A DNA stretch of 64,000 nucleotides, from positions 744,001 to 808,000 of the forward strand of contig PUQB01000004.1 of NCBI GenBank assembly GCA_003024785.1, given 5' to 3'. Below, piece after piece: positions 1 through 11,562 of this stretch. Each line of letters begins with the position of its first letter. The stretch's first letter is position 1. The notes beneath the pieces were generated by a model, which was given only the letters and a program-made list of their open reading frames with translations, made no database searches and had not been told where the DNA came from. Both the position numbers and the translations under genes were made by a program. Origin of the DNA: Selaginella tamariscina (Eukaryota; Streptophyta; Lycopodiopsida; Selaginellales; Selaginellaceae).

Positions 1-1643
1 TAATCCTGCTACTCAATATCATACTTACAAGAATATTGAACCAACTCAAAGAACACCATCAAACCTTGAGATAGAACTAATAACTAACCCAAGAAATACA
101 ATCAAACTTTGAGTTAAGAATAGTTCTATTCTTCGATATTTCAAAGAACTGAAGATAGCTACTTGATAAGTTCTCTGAGTGCCCACATTTTTTACCATGA
201 TGCCAAGTCAAGAAACCGTCTTTTGAATAATCGTATTCGACTCTAAAATGAAATGATATTGGAAACCAATACCAACTTTTAATTCTTATCGAATACCAAT
301 TCTCTGAGGAGGTACATGCACTTAAACCTCCAATGGAAATCCGATTGTTACTGGCTCATTGATAGTTCCTAACATAAGTTATCAAACTTAACAAGTTTCC
401 TTTATTAGTCGATAACCAAAGTGGAGAATCCCAAATCATGCTCTTTAAATTAAGGAATCACCCTTGTTCAAGAGCTTATCCCCACATTGCAAATAACGTT
501 ACAAATTTTCAAGATTAAAGAATTAACAATGAAAATGCACAAGTGTGCGCCGAATGCCTTCACTATGCAAGTCCTTCATTACTCAATAAACTAAAAATGT
601 AAACGTATGTTTCCAACATTACTCTTTCTAGTAGATCATGCCATCTACCCAAAAGCTGCCTTGATAGCGATGCAACATTAAATCCATCTACTGCCAAAAT
701 CTATTATTTTATTTCATTTTTATGATCCCATATGAGATAACTTCATAGTCAAGTTAGCTGAGCTAGATAACTTGAATATAAAGTGCGCGCTTACAACCAA
801 TTAAGGTTTCAAGTTATACTTTATTCAAATTAGGTGACTTGAACTTAGTAAACTATTCTACCTAATGCTACTTGTAACTAGCATCATCAAAATATTACGA
901 ACATCAGACAATACTTTGATTACATTAAATATAAGAACCAACAGCTTAACATATTCATCATATGTTAATATTCTGTTGTATTACAAGTTCAACACTATAG
1001 TCTGCTTCTAGAGTTATATTCTTGGAAACATGCACTATAATGAGAGCTTATTTTACACTTTATATCAAAATGTAGTGTTCATTCTTATGTTTGAATATGC
1101 CCCTTCTTTTGAAGTCAAAAACACACATTTGAACATAAGTCTTTCCCCATTTGAACACTATTGTTGGACCCATTATTGAATCTTGACCTGAGCCAAAACT
1201 CAATAGACACTATCTATTTCGAAATCATGTGTTATCCCAAATTCAAACACTTTAAAGAAAAAGAAAAATTTTCAATAATGTGTAAACTTAGCATATCACA
1301 TGATCCACTTCACAAGACTTAGTTTATAAGCCAGAACAAACTAATTCACCATGTCTTATGGAAGTGTCTGGTAAATTAACCTAAACATCCATAAGGTAAA
1401 GTAACCTGACATACAACTTGGAAGTTGACTTCCAAGTGCTACCTTCCAAGTCCATAACCCACATCCACTTACCAAGCAGATGTCCTTTGAAGAGTTATAG
1501 ATCTCAGGACCAACTCTCTACACAGAATTCAGACGTTAGTCAGAAGTGATAAAGTACTTCAAAATTTAGAACTAACTAAATCTTCAAACACACTACAATT
1601 TAGGCAGTCCTACTGACCGCAAAGAATAAGCTCCGAGACCAAT
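1..1643 (-). mobile_element. LARD-like element I, internal region (partial, 5' half)
   Basis: AT-rich sequence with no gag, pol or other recognisable coding region. It matches 16251-18240 in the same orientation and 47562 to about 49350 in inverted orientation almost throughout, so it is a conserved non-coding internal domain. The 5' LTR lies immediately to its right and the primer site is at the junction. The element therefore reads leftward and its 3' half and 3' LTR are outside the window. Small ORFs differ between copies and are not called. Confidence 0.8.
1630..1641 (-). other. tRNA primer-binding site of LARD-like element I
   Basis: On the minus strand the LTR end CTAACA is followed by AT and then TGGTCTCGGAGC. 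This matches the plant initiator-Met tRNA primer site TGGTATCAGAGC at 10 of 12 positions, with the usual two-base gap after the LTR. The same site is present in the complete copy at 47564-47575. It fixes element orientation and identifies the adjoining repeat as a 5' LTR. Confidence 0.7.
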
Positions 1644-3311
1644 TGTTAGAGTTTTAACTCGAAGGGCCAACACGTGGCTGCCAAGTGGCCATTCGGCGTC
1701 ATCACCCTGTGTGAGCAACACTAAGTCTTTCAAGATAACCTTAAGAGTCTGACTCAGAGGCCCAATTAGGCAAAAGACTTAGAGTCCTACCCTAAGTCGC
1801 CTATAATGACCATCCTCTAAACCTTATAAGATAACCTGAGTAGACTTTAGAATCCTGTCCCAGTAGACCTAAACAGGCTCATGCCCTAACCCCACAAAGG
1901 AGATGTGTCTCACACATACCCCCGTGATAGAGCTAGGGCATCGTTACTTACCCCTTGAGGAATCACCCTCATCCGGGAGTACAATCCCTTTAGGGCGACA
2001 AGGGGTACCCTGAACCACGACTAACCCCTAAGGGTTTGAGTGGCCAAGTCATACCCTAGACCTAGGACTAGTACTTAGTGAAAACACGAGTGTGTGCCGT
2101 AGGCGGACACGAGTGTTCTGCTAAGCAAACTCCCTAAGGCTAGGTTTAGATAACCCTAAGTACATGACCTTGCGAGTGCCTCATGAAAGGGCTCATGCTA
2201 TCAAGCTTAGGTTGTTCAACCCTTGGATTCCAAGGAGAACACTCTTTTAGCCAAGTGTGTTAACGCTATTAGACCTAACCTCCCTCGAGTCGATGCCCAA
2301 GGCTTAGCACCCTATTGCTTGCACAAGCATGCTTGTTGTCAGAGTATCCAACCCCTTGGCGACAAACCCATGACACAACCCCAAAGGGCGCATTGTATCG
2401 CGTGACATCTAGCATAGTGTCACATTTCCATGTGACACTGCCTTCCATGATGTGGGCTATCATGCCATAGCCCTTACATTCAAGAGTTGCACCAAGTGCC
2501 ACAAACGTGGCTCCTAAATGCCAATTCTAGAACCCCTTAATGATCCCTCAAGAATTAGGTAACGTGAACCTGTCAAACAAGATTCCACACCCATAGTTGG
2601 ACAAGGACACAAATGTGCCTTGCTTGGCTATGAGTGCTACACCTAGCTTGATGTGAAGGAGGAGGCTGGAGGCAAGCCTCAACCTCTGCCTCTTGGAACA
2701 TGCATTCTGACAAGACCTCCCAAGCATGGATTCGCCAATGTTAAGGGTGTGCGACCTTGAAGGTGGGACATACCCTTGTCATCTGGAAGTTAGGGCGGCA
2801 CAACAGAGGGTTGTGCCTTGACGACACAAGCTAGAGCTTGCACCGGGAGAAGAGTAACAAGCTCAGTCATGAACCCATGAACCCTCACTCCTACATACAC
2901 TTTATTTATGTGACAGAGCCCCCCCCCCCGTTTTCCTGTTTACTTAAGTGGGCTGGCACAGAATCTCATTCCCAGAGGGAATATACTTGGTGAGTTATCC
3001 ATCGATTGTTAGACCCTAACATGTCAAACCTAGGGATATTTCTAAACATATCTGACATGCCGAACTCACCGAAACTAACCATTAACCTAAACGTGACACA
3101 GAAAACCAGGGTAAGAGTTTTCTAGAAGGTAAGTTCTAGCTTCGCCTAGAGTTTTCTGCAAATATCTAATAACACCCAACCGGACCATTACTAGATACCC
3201 AAGTGCACTAAGCGGGCCTGTTTCCTATTACATCTAGAGTTTATCAACATAGTACAGTAGGTAATAATAGTCAACGTCCAAAGTAAAAAGGGAGTCGTAA
3301 AAATTATGACA
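1644..3311 (-). mobile_element. LTR A: 5' LTR of LARD-like element I
   Basis: A repeat of about 1.67 kb. Read on the minus strand it starts near TGTCATAATTTTTACGA and ends CTCTAACA. It is full length against the solo LTR at 14564-16245. It contains the family hairpin with CAGTGTCACAT arms, a poly-G tract and a CATAAATAAGG-type TATA-like box. Its outer edge interrupts a methylase-like exon at 3312; the matching TSD would lie beyond the left window edge. An ORF of about 75 codons at 2275-2502 recurs in other LTR copies but diverges downstream and is not called a gene. Confidence 0.85.
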
Positions 3312-3690
3312 ATACATGCCTTTAGCATGGTTCTTGTGTTGGTGGTGAAGTCAACGACCACACCGTCCTCTAGAACAAAGGGCTCCATGTAATATTAGGT
3401 CTGATAGATAACAATTCCATCTTGCTCTTCTCTAGAATGGTTGGGATGAGGTTCATGTTTGTGTCATAGTACTCTTCCAACCTTTGCTAGTTGCTTGTTA
3501 AGTTGATAGTCCTTAAATTCATACACATATTATGAGAAAGTCATGACCTGTAATGAACAAGGGATGAATGAAGAAGCAATAACAAATAACGCTAAAATGT
3601 TTAAAAACTTACCTTTTGTCCATTTTCCATGAATCCATGTTGCACATGAATGTTCCATAATCATGAAGTTAAAAATTGTTTGATGACATT
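3312..3690 (-). pseudogene. DNA methylase-like gene fragment (C-terminal motif I region)
   Basis: Inverted copy of 36830-37230. On the minus strand a GT-AG intron (about 3535-3610) separates an exon ending at WKMDKR from one containing YQLNKQLAKV and a tract like EYYDTNMNLIPTILEKSKM. A third stretch begins MEPFVLEDGVVVDF, followed by TTNTRTMLKA. This last part resembles the C-terminal motif X/motif I segment of beta-class N4/N6 DNA methyltransferases (hydrophobic strand, D-x-F, Gly/Thr-rich loop, then an Ala/Cys helix). The glycines of FxGxG are not preserved. A frameshift is needed between the second and third stretches, and LTR A truncates the gene. Identity is inferred from motif layout. 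Confidence 0.4.
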
Positions 3691-5046
3691 ACCACAGTCA
3701 GATTACCAACCAGTCACAACAAATTAAAATATGTGACTTTTATTAAAAAAATGTCAAGTGGCTGACATGTGAATCATTATGTGCAAAAGTTGCATTGGCA
3801 AAGTGGTTTTTTCTGAATGTGTATAGGGTTTTTTTAGCTTACATGATTTTTTAATCTGTTTTTTGATAGGGTTTAAATGTATGTATTTTTGCAAACAAAA
3901 CTCACATACAAAACTAAAAAAACCAAATGTGACTTTTGCATGCGATCATTCACATGTTAACCATTAGTTCTTTTTCATGGTTTTGTATACAACTTTTTCA
4001 TTTAGTATTTTATTTCTCAAATCTTTTTTCAATCATAAATTTGTTAAAAGTTATATTTAGAGTTTTTTTATGCGATCTTTTACATTTTATATGACTTTTG
4101 TATATGTGTACATGTCTGATTTTATTACTTAACTTTTTGATATGATTTATTATATGTTTTTGATATGTGATTTTAAGACGTGGTTTCAATGTAATTTTCA
4201 TCGAACTTTTGGTATTATTTTGAATATGGTTTTGAGATAGTTTTTTATATGTTTAATGATATAATTTTAAGAAGCGTTTATGAAAGTGATTTTTTATATT
4301 CTCAAAATACAAAAAAGTTATTATAAAAACTTATTTATTAAGCACAATTAACGAATTCCAAACATTCTTCTCCTAAGCTTTTAATGTCACTTTAAGTAAA
4401 CTATGTTCTAACGATGAGTTAAGAACATGTAACAAAGCCTGTTGGGTTTTTATAATTACTTTAAAATTTTGTGCAACAATAGTTTTTAAGATTCAACAAG
4501 TTTAGAATTTTTTCAATAAGCACTGTTGCATGAGCTTATGCTCATCGTTGACATTCTTAAAATCATTTATCTGTGGAGATGCATTTGGCACACATAGTTA
4601 TTAGATAACTCTCAGTACTTTAACATTTATTCAAGAATGTAAAAATATATATTTTACCTTTATCAAGAGCCTTTTTGTTCCTTTCTTTTATAATTCTCTT
4701 CTTTTTCTTTTGAATGTTTGTTAATGCTCCTCATGCGGTGTTGGTGTTCATCTTCATTTTGCTTTTCTCAAATGTGTTCCAAGAGAAGTTGTAGAGGACT
4801 TAAAGGTTCCACATAATCATTCTCTAGTTCCAATAATTACATACCAAATCAAGAAATTATAATAAAATCATTCAAAAACTCTTATTTCAATGTCTTTATT
4901 CATTTCCACTTTTATGTCATCATCATCATTATCATACATGTTCTCCTTTGAAATTAAAATTTTATAACACATTTCAAGCCAACACATTGTCATTTGCATA
5001 AAGATAAGAGAAGGAAGTTAATATAAATGAACATGTATTAAGATTG
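3691..5046. repeat. AT-rich non-coding part of the methylase-family repeat, inverted copy of 54.43-55.70 kb
   Basis: From about 3976 to 5046 this reads as the reverse complement of about 54432-55695, with high similarity and one deletion of roughly 180 bp near 4615. The homology stops exactly at the LTR that begins at 5047, which marks where LARD-like element II inserted. From 3691 to 3975 I see no match within the window and no coding sequence. ORFs here are AT-driven. Confidence 0.7.
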
Positions 5047-6076
5047 TGTTAGAGTTTTAACCCGAAGGGCCAACACGTGGCTGTCAAGTGGCCATCCGGT
5101 GTCATCACCTTGTGTGAGCAACACTAAGTCTTCTAAGGTAACCCTAAGAGTTTGACTCAGAGGCCCAATTAGGCAAAAGATTTAAAGTCCTACCCTAAGT
5201 GCCCTATAATGACCATCCCTTGAACCCTAGAGGATAACCCAAGTAGACTTTAGGATCCTGTCTCAGTATACCTAAACAGGCTCATGCCCTAACCCCACAA
5301 AGGAGATGTGTTTCACACATACCCCCATGATAGAGCTAAGGCATTGTCACTTACCCCTTGAGGAATCACCCTCATCCGGGAGTACAACCCCTTTAGGGCG
5401 ACAAGGGGTACCCTGAACCATGTCTAACCCCTAAGGGTTTGAGTGGCCAAGTCATACCCTAGACCTAGGGCTAGTACTTAGTGAAAACACGAGTGTGTGC
5501 TGTAGGCGGACACGAGTGTTCTACTAAGCAAACTCCCTAAGGCTAGGTTTGGATAACCCTAAGTACATTACCTTGCAAGTGTCTCATGAAAGGGCTCATG
5601 CTATCAAGCTTAGGTTGTTCAACCCTTAGAATCCAAGGGGAACACTCTCCTAGCTAAGTGTGCCAAAGCACACCTAGTTACGAGACCTAACCTCCCTTGA
5701 GCGGATGCCCAAGGCTTAGCACCCTAGTGCGAGCATAAGCATACATGTTTGCTAAAGTATCCAACCCCTTGGTGACAAGCCCATGACACAACCCCAAAGG
5801 GCGTGCCTCAGGTGTTGTATCGTGTGATGTCTAGCCCAGTGTCACATCTCCATGTGACACTGCCTTCCATGATGTGGGCTATCATGCCATAACCCTTAGA
5901 TTCAAGAGTTGCACCAAGTGTCACAAATGTGGCTCTTAAATGCCAACTCTAGAATCCCTCAATTATCCCTCATGACTCAGTAAGGAAACCCTGTCAATCA
6001 AGAACCCATGACCACAGTTGAACAAGGACACAAACGTGCCCTGCTTAACTGTGAGTGTTGCTCTTAGCTTGACGTG

Positions 6077-6081
6077 GAGGA
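6077..6081. repeat. TSD (left) of chromovirus, GAGGA
   Basis: GAGGA directly abuts the element and is repeated at 12043-12047. The uninterrupted target is visible in LTR D near 40060. Confidence 0.9.
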
Positions 6082-6542
6082 TGTCAAGCCACAATTCATG
6101 AGTAAGGAGGCTTGACTTAAGAGTAGGACAAAGACTAGGAACAAGACAGGAGCAGGACAGGAACTAGGAACAAGACAAAGAGAGAACAGGAAGCAAGGAA
6201 CAAGACAAGAACAAGACAAGATTGATCGTAGAAAGACTGGTGTTGATAGTAACTAATTGTACAACAATTAGGTCGGAGCTTTTATACTCACAACTCCAAG
6301 CTAATCTGGTCATGAGTCTAATATGGTCATGAGCTAAAAATAATGACCCTTATCCTCTAGGCATATCTTGTAGTATATCCTATAGGCATATCCTGTAGGA
6401 ATATCCTGTAGGTATATCTTGCAGGCATATCCTGTAGGTATATCCTATAGGCATATCCTGCAGGCATATCCTATAGGTATATCCTATAGGCATATCCTGT
6501 AACCCGTATCCTGTATCCGGCATCCGGTATCGGGTCGTGACA
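6082..6542 (-). mobile_element. Chromovirus 3' LTR
   Basis: Matches 11563-12042. A TATA box (TATAAAAG on the minus strand) lies at 6279-6286. The block at about 6356-6500 is a tandem array of ATATCCTGTAGG-like 11-13-mers, in U3 upstream of the TATA box. Internal sequence begins right after the final TGACA, with a purine-rich tract on the minus strand. Confidence 0.9.
6356..6500. repeat. TCCTGTA-type tandem repeat in U3 of the 3' LTR
   Basis: About a dozen imperfect copies of a short unit such as GGCATATCCTGTA. The same array is at 11836-12000 in the other LTR, so it predates insertion. Its U3 position suggests a regulatory or binding-site array (inference). Confidence 0.8.
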
Positions 6543-6557
6543 ACACCTCCTTTAAGG
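6543..6557 (-). other. Polypurine tract of chromovirus
   Basis: On the minus strand TTAAAGGAGGTGT ends directly at the 3' LTR, the expected position for second-strand priming. This confirms minus orientation. Confidence 0.7.
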
Positions 6558-6599
6558 ACGAGTTTCACGAGTCTTGGGACCTGGTTTAACAGGATAATG

Positions 6600-8150
6600 C
6601 TAATGGAAAACAATAACTTTGGAAGAAACATGGAGTAAGTTGGATGCAGGTTCCCAAGTGCGATCAGTAAGCAAATAACCTTTCCAATCCACCAAGTATT
6701 GAAGTTGACGGCGATGAAGACGAGAATCAAGGATGGCTGCAACTTCGTACTCAGGTTCACCGTCAATGACCATAGGAGGGGGAGGAGAAGAAGCACGACC
6801 AGGAAGAGAAGAAGGATGATACGGCTCTAACAAAGAGGTGTGAAACACAAGATGAAGTTTTACCGTAGATGGTAACTCAAGTTGGAAAGCTACAGGATTG
6901 ACCTTAGTCGCAATCTTGTAAGGGCCCAATCATTGAAAATCCAACTTAAAAGAAGGCCTATTGGTGCGAATATGCTGACGAAGAAGCCACATGAGATCAC
7001 CAATCTTGTATGTAGGTGCTGGTTGACAATGAGCATCAGCATGACGCTTGTACCGTTCTTGTGCCTATTAAAGATGAACCCGGAGATCCTCATGTACCTG
7101 ACAAAGATGCTGGAGACGATCCTATACTACAGGAGCGGAAAAAGGAGAAGCAGAAGGAGCAAAGTCAAAACGTGGATGGTAGCCTGTAAGAGCAAAAAAG
7201 GTGTCTGGCCTATAGATGCGTGAACGGAGTTGTTGTAGGCAAACTCCGCCATTAGAAGAAGGTCCAACCAGTTGTCCTGTTGGTAACTGATGAAGCAGCA
7301 AAGATATTGCTTCAAGGTTTGAATCGTGCGTTCTGACTACCCATCAGTTTGTGGATGGTATCCTGAAGAAAGGTCCGCTTTAACTTGTAGACTCCGGAGA
7401 AGTTCTCGCCAAAACTTGGACATGAATTGTGGGCCTCGATCAAAAACAATGCTCTTAGGAAGACCATGGTGTCGGAATACTTCGCGGATCACCAACTCAG
7501 CAGTTGTCTGGCTGTAGTAGTCTTGTGACATGGTAGGAAATGAACCTGTTTGTGAAACGGTCAACCACCACAAGAACTGCATCAAATCCACGAGAAGGAG
7601 GAAGATCTGTGAGGAAATCCATAGAAATGATCTCCAAGGAGCAGAAGGAACAGAAGAGGACGAAGAAGACCAAAGGGCATGTGACGAGGCATCTTTGACC
7701 TATTGCAGGTGTCACAACTCTGTACAAACTTGTCCACAAAACCTCGCAACGCAGGCCACTAATAATTGCGAGTCACCAACTCAATTGTCTTGGCCACACC
7801 ACAATGTCCTTTAGCCGGGGTATCATGACAATCTTGTACCACACAGTCCTGCAAACACCAACAGGAACGTACAGGAGACCTTCCCGTACAGGAGTTCATC
7901 TTGTATGGCAAACAACTTGTAGTCTGTACGGGAACTGGAGGAAGAGGAACTTGCGATGTCAGGACTAATGTGTGAAAACACATTCTTGCCAAGTCGTCTA
8001 TAGCCAACTGCAAATGGATGTCCTGTAGGAGTGTGGAATCTGCTGGAGCCTGATGAACTTGTAGTGCTAAGCCGAAGTCGATCAGGACCCAACAACACTT
8101 GCTTTTGACAGTCATATGCAGGATCGCCGGGGTCGGCAAGGTAAGAGCGC
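6600..8150 (-). pseudogene. Chromovirus integrase with C-terminal chromodomain
   Basis: From higher to lower coordinates: an HHCC-type zinc-binding part near 7700-7810 (GHCGVAKTIELV and a C-x-x-C pair); the catalytic core at 7497-7739 (MDFLTDLP) and 7337-7591 (IVFDRGPQF and GYHPQTDG); the region after the catalytic Glu at 7127-7315 ([15 protein letters not shown]); then VAFQLELP and a chromodomain at about 6620-6755 with EYEVAAILDSR, YLVDWKGY and TWEP. Chromodomains of this family direct integration toward particular chromatin. The segments sit in different frames, so several indels have inactivated it. Confidence 0.9.
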
Positions 8151-9476
8151 CTAGACAATGCATCCGCCTTGCCATTTCGAAAACCAGGCATGTAGATGAT
8201 GACGAAATCAAAAAGTGATAGGAACTCTGCCCACCTAGCCTATCGCCGACTGAGAACTCGAGCCGTTTGAAAATACTCCAGGTTCTTGTGATCCGTAAGA
8301 ACTTGTACAGGATGCGCAGCACCTTCCAGAAATGCCGCCACTCCTCGAACGAATCCACAATGGCCTTGAGTTCCTTGTCATGAATCTCGTAATTGATCTC
8401 CCGAAAGGAACTTACGAGAGTGAAAAGCTACAGGATGAAGCAACTTGTCTTCTCCAACTTGTGATAGAACAGATCCTACTGCAAAATCCGAGGCATCTGC
8501 TTCAACGAAGAAGGGACGAGAAGGATCAGGATGTGCTAAAATCGGAGCTGTCGTGAAGGCGTCCTTGAGTGTTGTGAATGCATGTTCCGCCTTGTCGGAC
8601 CAAGAGAACACTCCTGTGCGCTTGGTGAGTTCCGTGAGTGGAAGTACACGCTTGGAGAAGTCCTGTATGAAACGCCTGTAGAAGTTTGCAAAGCCAAGGA
8701 AACATTGTATGTCTCGTACAGACTTGGGCCTCTCTCCACTCGCAATAGTCTTCACCTTGTGCATGTCCATGGAAACGCCAGCAGGAGAGACGATGTAGCC
8801 CAAGAACTCCACAGTATCCCTGTCGAAGAAACACTTCTCCAACTTCGCATATAGGCCATGCTCGCGAAGCCTCTGTAGGACTAGTCGTACATGCTTGTCA
8901 TGAGCTGCCTGGTCCTTGGAGAAAATCAAAATGTCATCGAGGTAGATTACCACAAACTGGTCCAAGAAGTCACGAAAGATGTCGTTCACCATGTGTTGGA
9001 ACACGGTTGGGGCATTGGTAAGTCCGAAAGGCATCACCGTGTACTCAAAGTGTCCATACCTTGTATGAAAGGCAGTCTTCACTCATCGCCTGGACGAATC
9101 CGTACAAGATTGTAAGCCCCTCGTAAGTCGATCTTCAAGAACACCTTTGCTCCTTGCAGCCGATTGAGATGTTTTGAGATCAATGGCAACGGGTACCGGT
9201 TCTGAATGGTGACTTGATTCAAACCTTTGTAGTCCACAACCAAACGTAAACTTCCATCTTTCTTCTTGACAAAGAAGATAGGTGCTCCTGCAGGGGACTT
9301 TGAGTGACGAATGAAGCCGGATGCCAAGTTTTCCTCGATGTACTGACGAAGAACCTCCAATTCTGTAGGTGACAGTGCATAAATCGGTCCGAACGGTGGA
9401 GTCTTTCCTTCCACAAGATCGATAGGACAGTCGTAGGACCTGTGAACAGGAAGAACTGCAGCCTTGTGCTTGTCAA
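8151..9476 (-). pseudogene. Chromovirus reverse transcriptase and RNase H
   Basis: RT palm blocks are clear: [41 protein letters not shown], then [14 protein letters not shown] and the catalytic [10 protein letters not shown]. RNase H follows with FFVEADASDFAVG and, near 8180, MPGFRNGKADALSRR. A single-base deletion near 9080 removes the Trp codon between GDE and KTAFHT and splits RT in two. Another frameshift near 8370 separates RNase H. It would have copied element RNA in cytoplasmic particles. Confidence 0.95.
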
Positions 9477-9479
9477 AAA

Positions 9480-10063
9480 CGTCTGAAAGGAGTGATACTT
9501 GGATGGCAGGGAAGGAGGAGAAGAAAGAACAGGAGAAGGAGATTGAAAAACAGGGGAGTCAGATACAGGAAAGGTAAAGAGGACGTAGGAGTTACTTGGA
9601 AGGCAAAAAGATGAAAAGGAGCAGGATCAGTGGCAAGTTCATGCATGGTAGTGGTAAGAACTCAGAGAGAAGGAGGGAGTGTGATTGAAAAAGAGGAAGG
9701 ATCTTGGGGGTGGAATAGAAAAGAGTAATGAAAAGAGGCAGGATTGGGAGAAACATGTGTGGATGTTGACAAGTGTACAGGATTGGAAGAATCCTGTACA
9801 GAAGTCCGTGGATGTACAGGAGTGAGGAGAACTTGTGAGTGTGCTAACGAATCAATAAGAGGTGGATCCTGTTGAGGAGGAACCTTCGACACTGATACAG
9901 GATTGGAAGAACCCTGTACAGGAATCCGCAAACTTACAGGAGTGGAGAGAGCCTGCGGATGTGCTGAGGAACTGACATGAGGTGAATCCTGTCGAGGAGG
10001 AGTCTTCAACACTGATACAGGAACAGGCACGGTCAATCCTGTAGCTTGTACTGCCTCAGACAC
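9480..10063 (-). pseudogene. Chromovirus protease-RT linker, Ser/Pro-rich with duplicated segment
   Basis: The translation at 9662-10063 is rich in Ser, Pro and Val. It contains two consecutive copies of a segment of about 41 residues (PVSVLKTPP... then PVSVSKVPP...), visible as a DNA repeat of about 120 bp over 9770-10030. No domain is recognisable. It lies between protease and RT, where chromoviruses often have a variable linker. Confidence 0.6.
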
Positions 10064-10497
10064 TAAGGATGTATCCTACACAGGAAGGTACAGGATTGAT
10101 CCTGGTTGCCGAGAGGAAAACGTGAGCGTCCTAGACCTCCAGTCGATCTGAGGATTTGCAACAACGAACCATGGCATGCCCAAAATGATGGGAGTCTTGT
10201 CATTGTGAATTGGATGAAGTCAAGTGACACAGATGCAGAGAGAGGTTTGGTAGCATGGGTAACTGCGCCAGAAGCAATCAGACGACCATCGGCCACCTCT
10301 ACAGGAACTGCACGCTTCAACTTCACCACCGAAATGCCATGTTGAGTTGCAAAAGTGTCATCCATGAAGCATGCATTTGCACCAGTGTCTAACAGGGCAA
10401 ACTCCTTGAGCTCTCGATTATTGAGATGAATGTGTACAGGAAACTTGAGTGATGGAATGGTATGAGCAGCACCAATGGAGCCTGCACCTACGTCCAA
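10063..10497 (-). pseudogene. Chromovirus aspartic protease
   Basis: Contains FALLDTGANACFMDDTF, the DTGA active-site motif of retropepsins, followed by VEVADGRLIASG. It processes the Gag-Pol polyprotein in this family. The frame differs from the downstream RT. It overlaps the end of the gag reading frame by a few codons, as expected of neighbouring Gag-Pol segments after frameshift. Confidence 0.85.
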
Positions 10498-11472
10498 CTT
10501 CTGCTCCTAGACGAAGTGAACATTGAAGTTTTCCACTGAACTTCAGCTTCAACTTCACGCGTCTTGAACTTCCTGGCTTTAATAGGACATTCCGCCACCT
10601 TGTGTCCTGCTTCACCACAATACAAACATAGATTCTCACTGCGGCGACGTTGCTTCTCAGCAGCGGAAAGTGAGCCACGCTTGTATTTCTCAACCTCCAT
10701 AGGAACTACTCCAGAAGGTGTCGCAAGATGTACCACAGCTGCAGGATTGGTTTGCAGGAACTGCTACGGGATTTTTCTGACACGCTCGAACAAGCGGTTG
10801 TCGCAAGAACGGCCTGTTGCATGATCTCCGCTAATGTTTGGGCATCCGGTAACGTAAGGAGAAGGTCCTTCACGTCATCCCTCAACCCAAAACGGAAGTG
10901 TTCAATCAATGTGTCTCGTCCCATGGAATGTTCGTGCAAAGTTGCTGAAATTCGGATGCATAGACGGAAGCTGGTCGAGATCCTTGTGTGAGCTTTCGTA
11001 ACTTCGTGCATGCGAACGGTACTTATCGGGATCTCCAAAGCAAGCTTCAAAGGCAGCCACGAAACCTTCAAAGTCTTCCATCAATGGGTCGTCACGCTCC
11101 AGCAAAGGGGCAACCCAAGCCCGTGGAGATCAACTAGTAGGGATGCCAAAAGGCCAACCTTTTATGCATCAGTCAAGTAGCGCGGTTGCATGCGGATCAA
11201 AAGCCTAATTGATTCAGGAACTTGGAAATTGGCACGATTGCCATTGAACTTTTCTGGCATGTGATCTTCGGCTTCGAAGAAGTGTTCGATGGAGAGAAAA
11301 CCACAGATGCTTGAGAGAGAGCCTGCGCAACAGCCTTGGAGGATGCATCAGCAATTGCATGCACCACGTTGGTGGAACCTTGCAGATCTGTGACCACTTG
11401 GCACAAAGTGGCCAGCTCATAAAGCAATATTTGGTGCTCGCATTGAAATTGCTCAAAATTGGCCATGATCTA
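10488..11472 (-). pseudogene. Chromovirus gag with CCHC zinc knuckle
   Basis: The N terminus starts MANFEQFQCEHQILLYELA near 11466. Capsid-like sequence is at 10902-11105 (FVAAFEACFGDPDKY) and continues in another frame (LIEHFRFGLRDDVKDLLLTL). A nucleocapsid knuckle CLYCGEAGHKVAEC follows near 10640. This is the usual Ty3/gypsy gag order. Two frame changes disrupt it. Confidence 0.85.
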
Positions 11473-11562
11473 TGAAAGAAAAAAGGAGGAAAACGAAGGA
11501 GAAGAATCAAGAAAAAAAAGTAGCTGAAAATCGAAAAGTTATGAAAGCAGTTACTATCAAAC

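Noticed and set aside
2275-2502. Conserved MALGATLE... ORF in LTRs as a gene
   Set aside because: Related frames occur at 15369 and 46635, but they diverge and end at different places after about 30 codons. The similarity follows from LTR homology and the conserved hairpin within it.
2911-2932. Poly-C run as a special structure
   Set aside because: The corresponding G/C tract varies in length in every LTR copy and looks like ordinary homopolymer drift.
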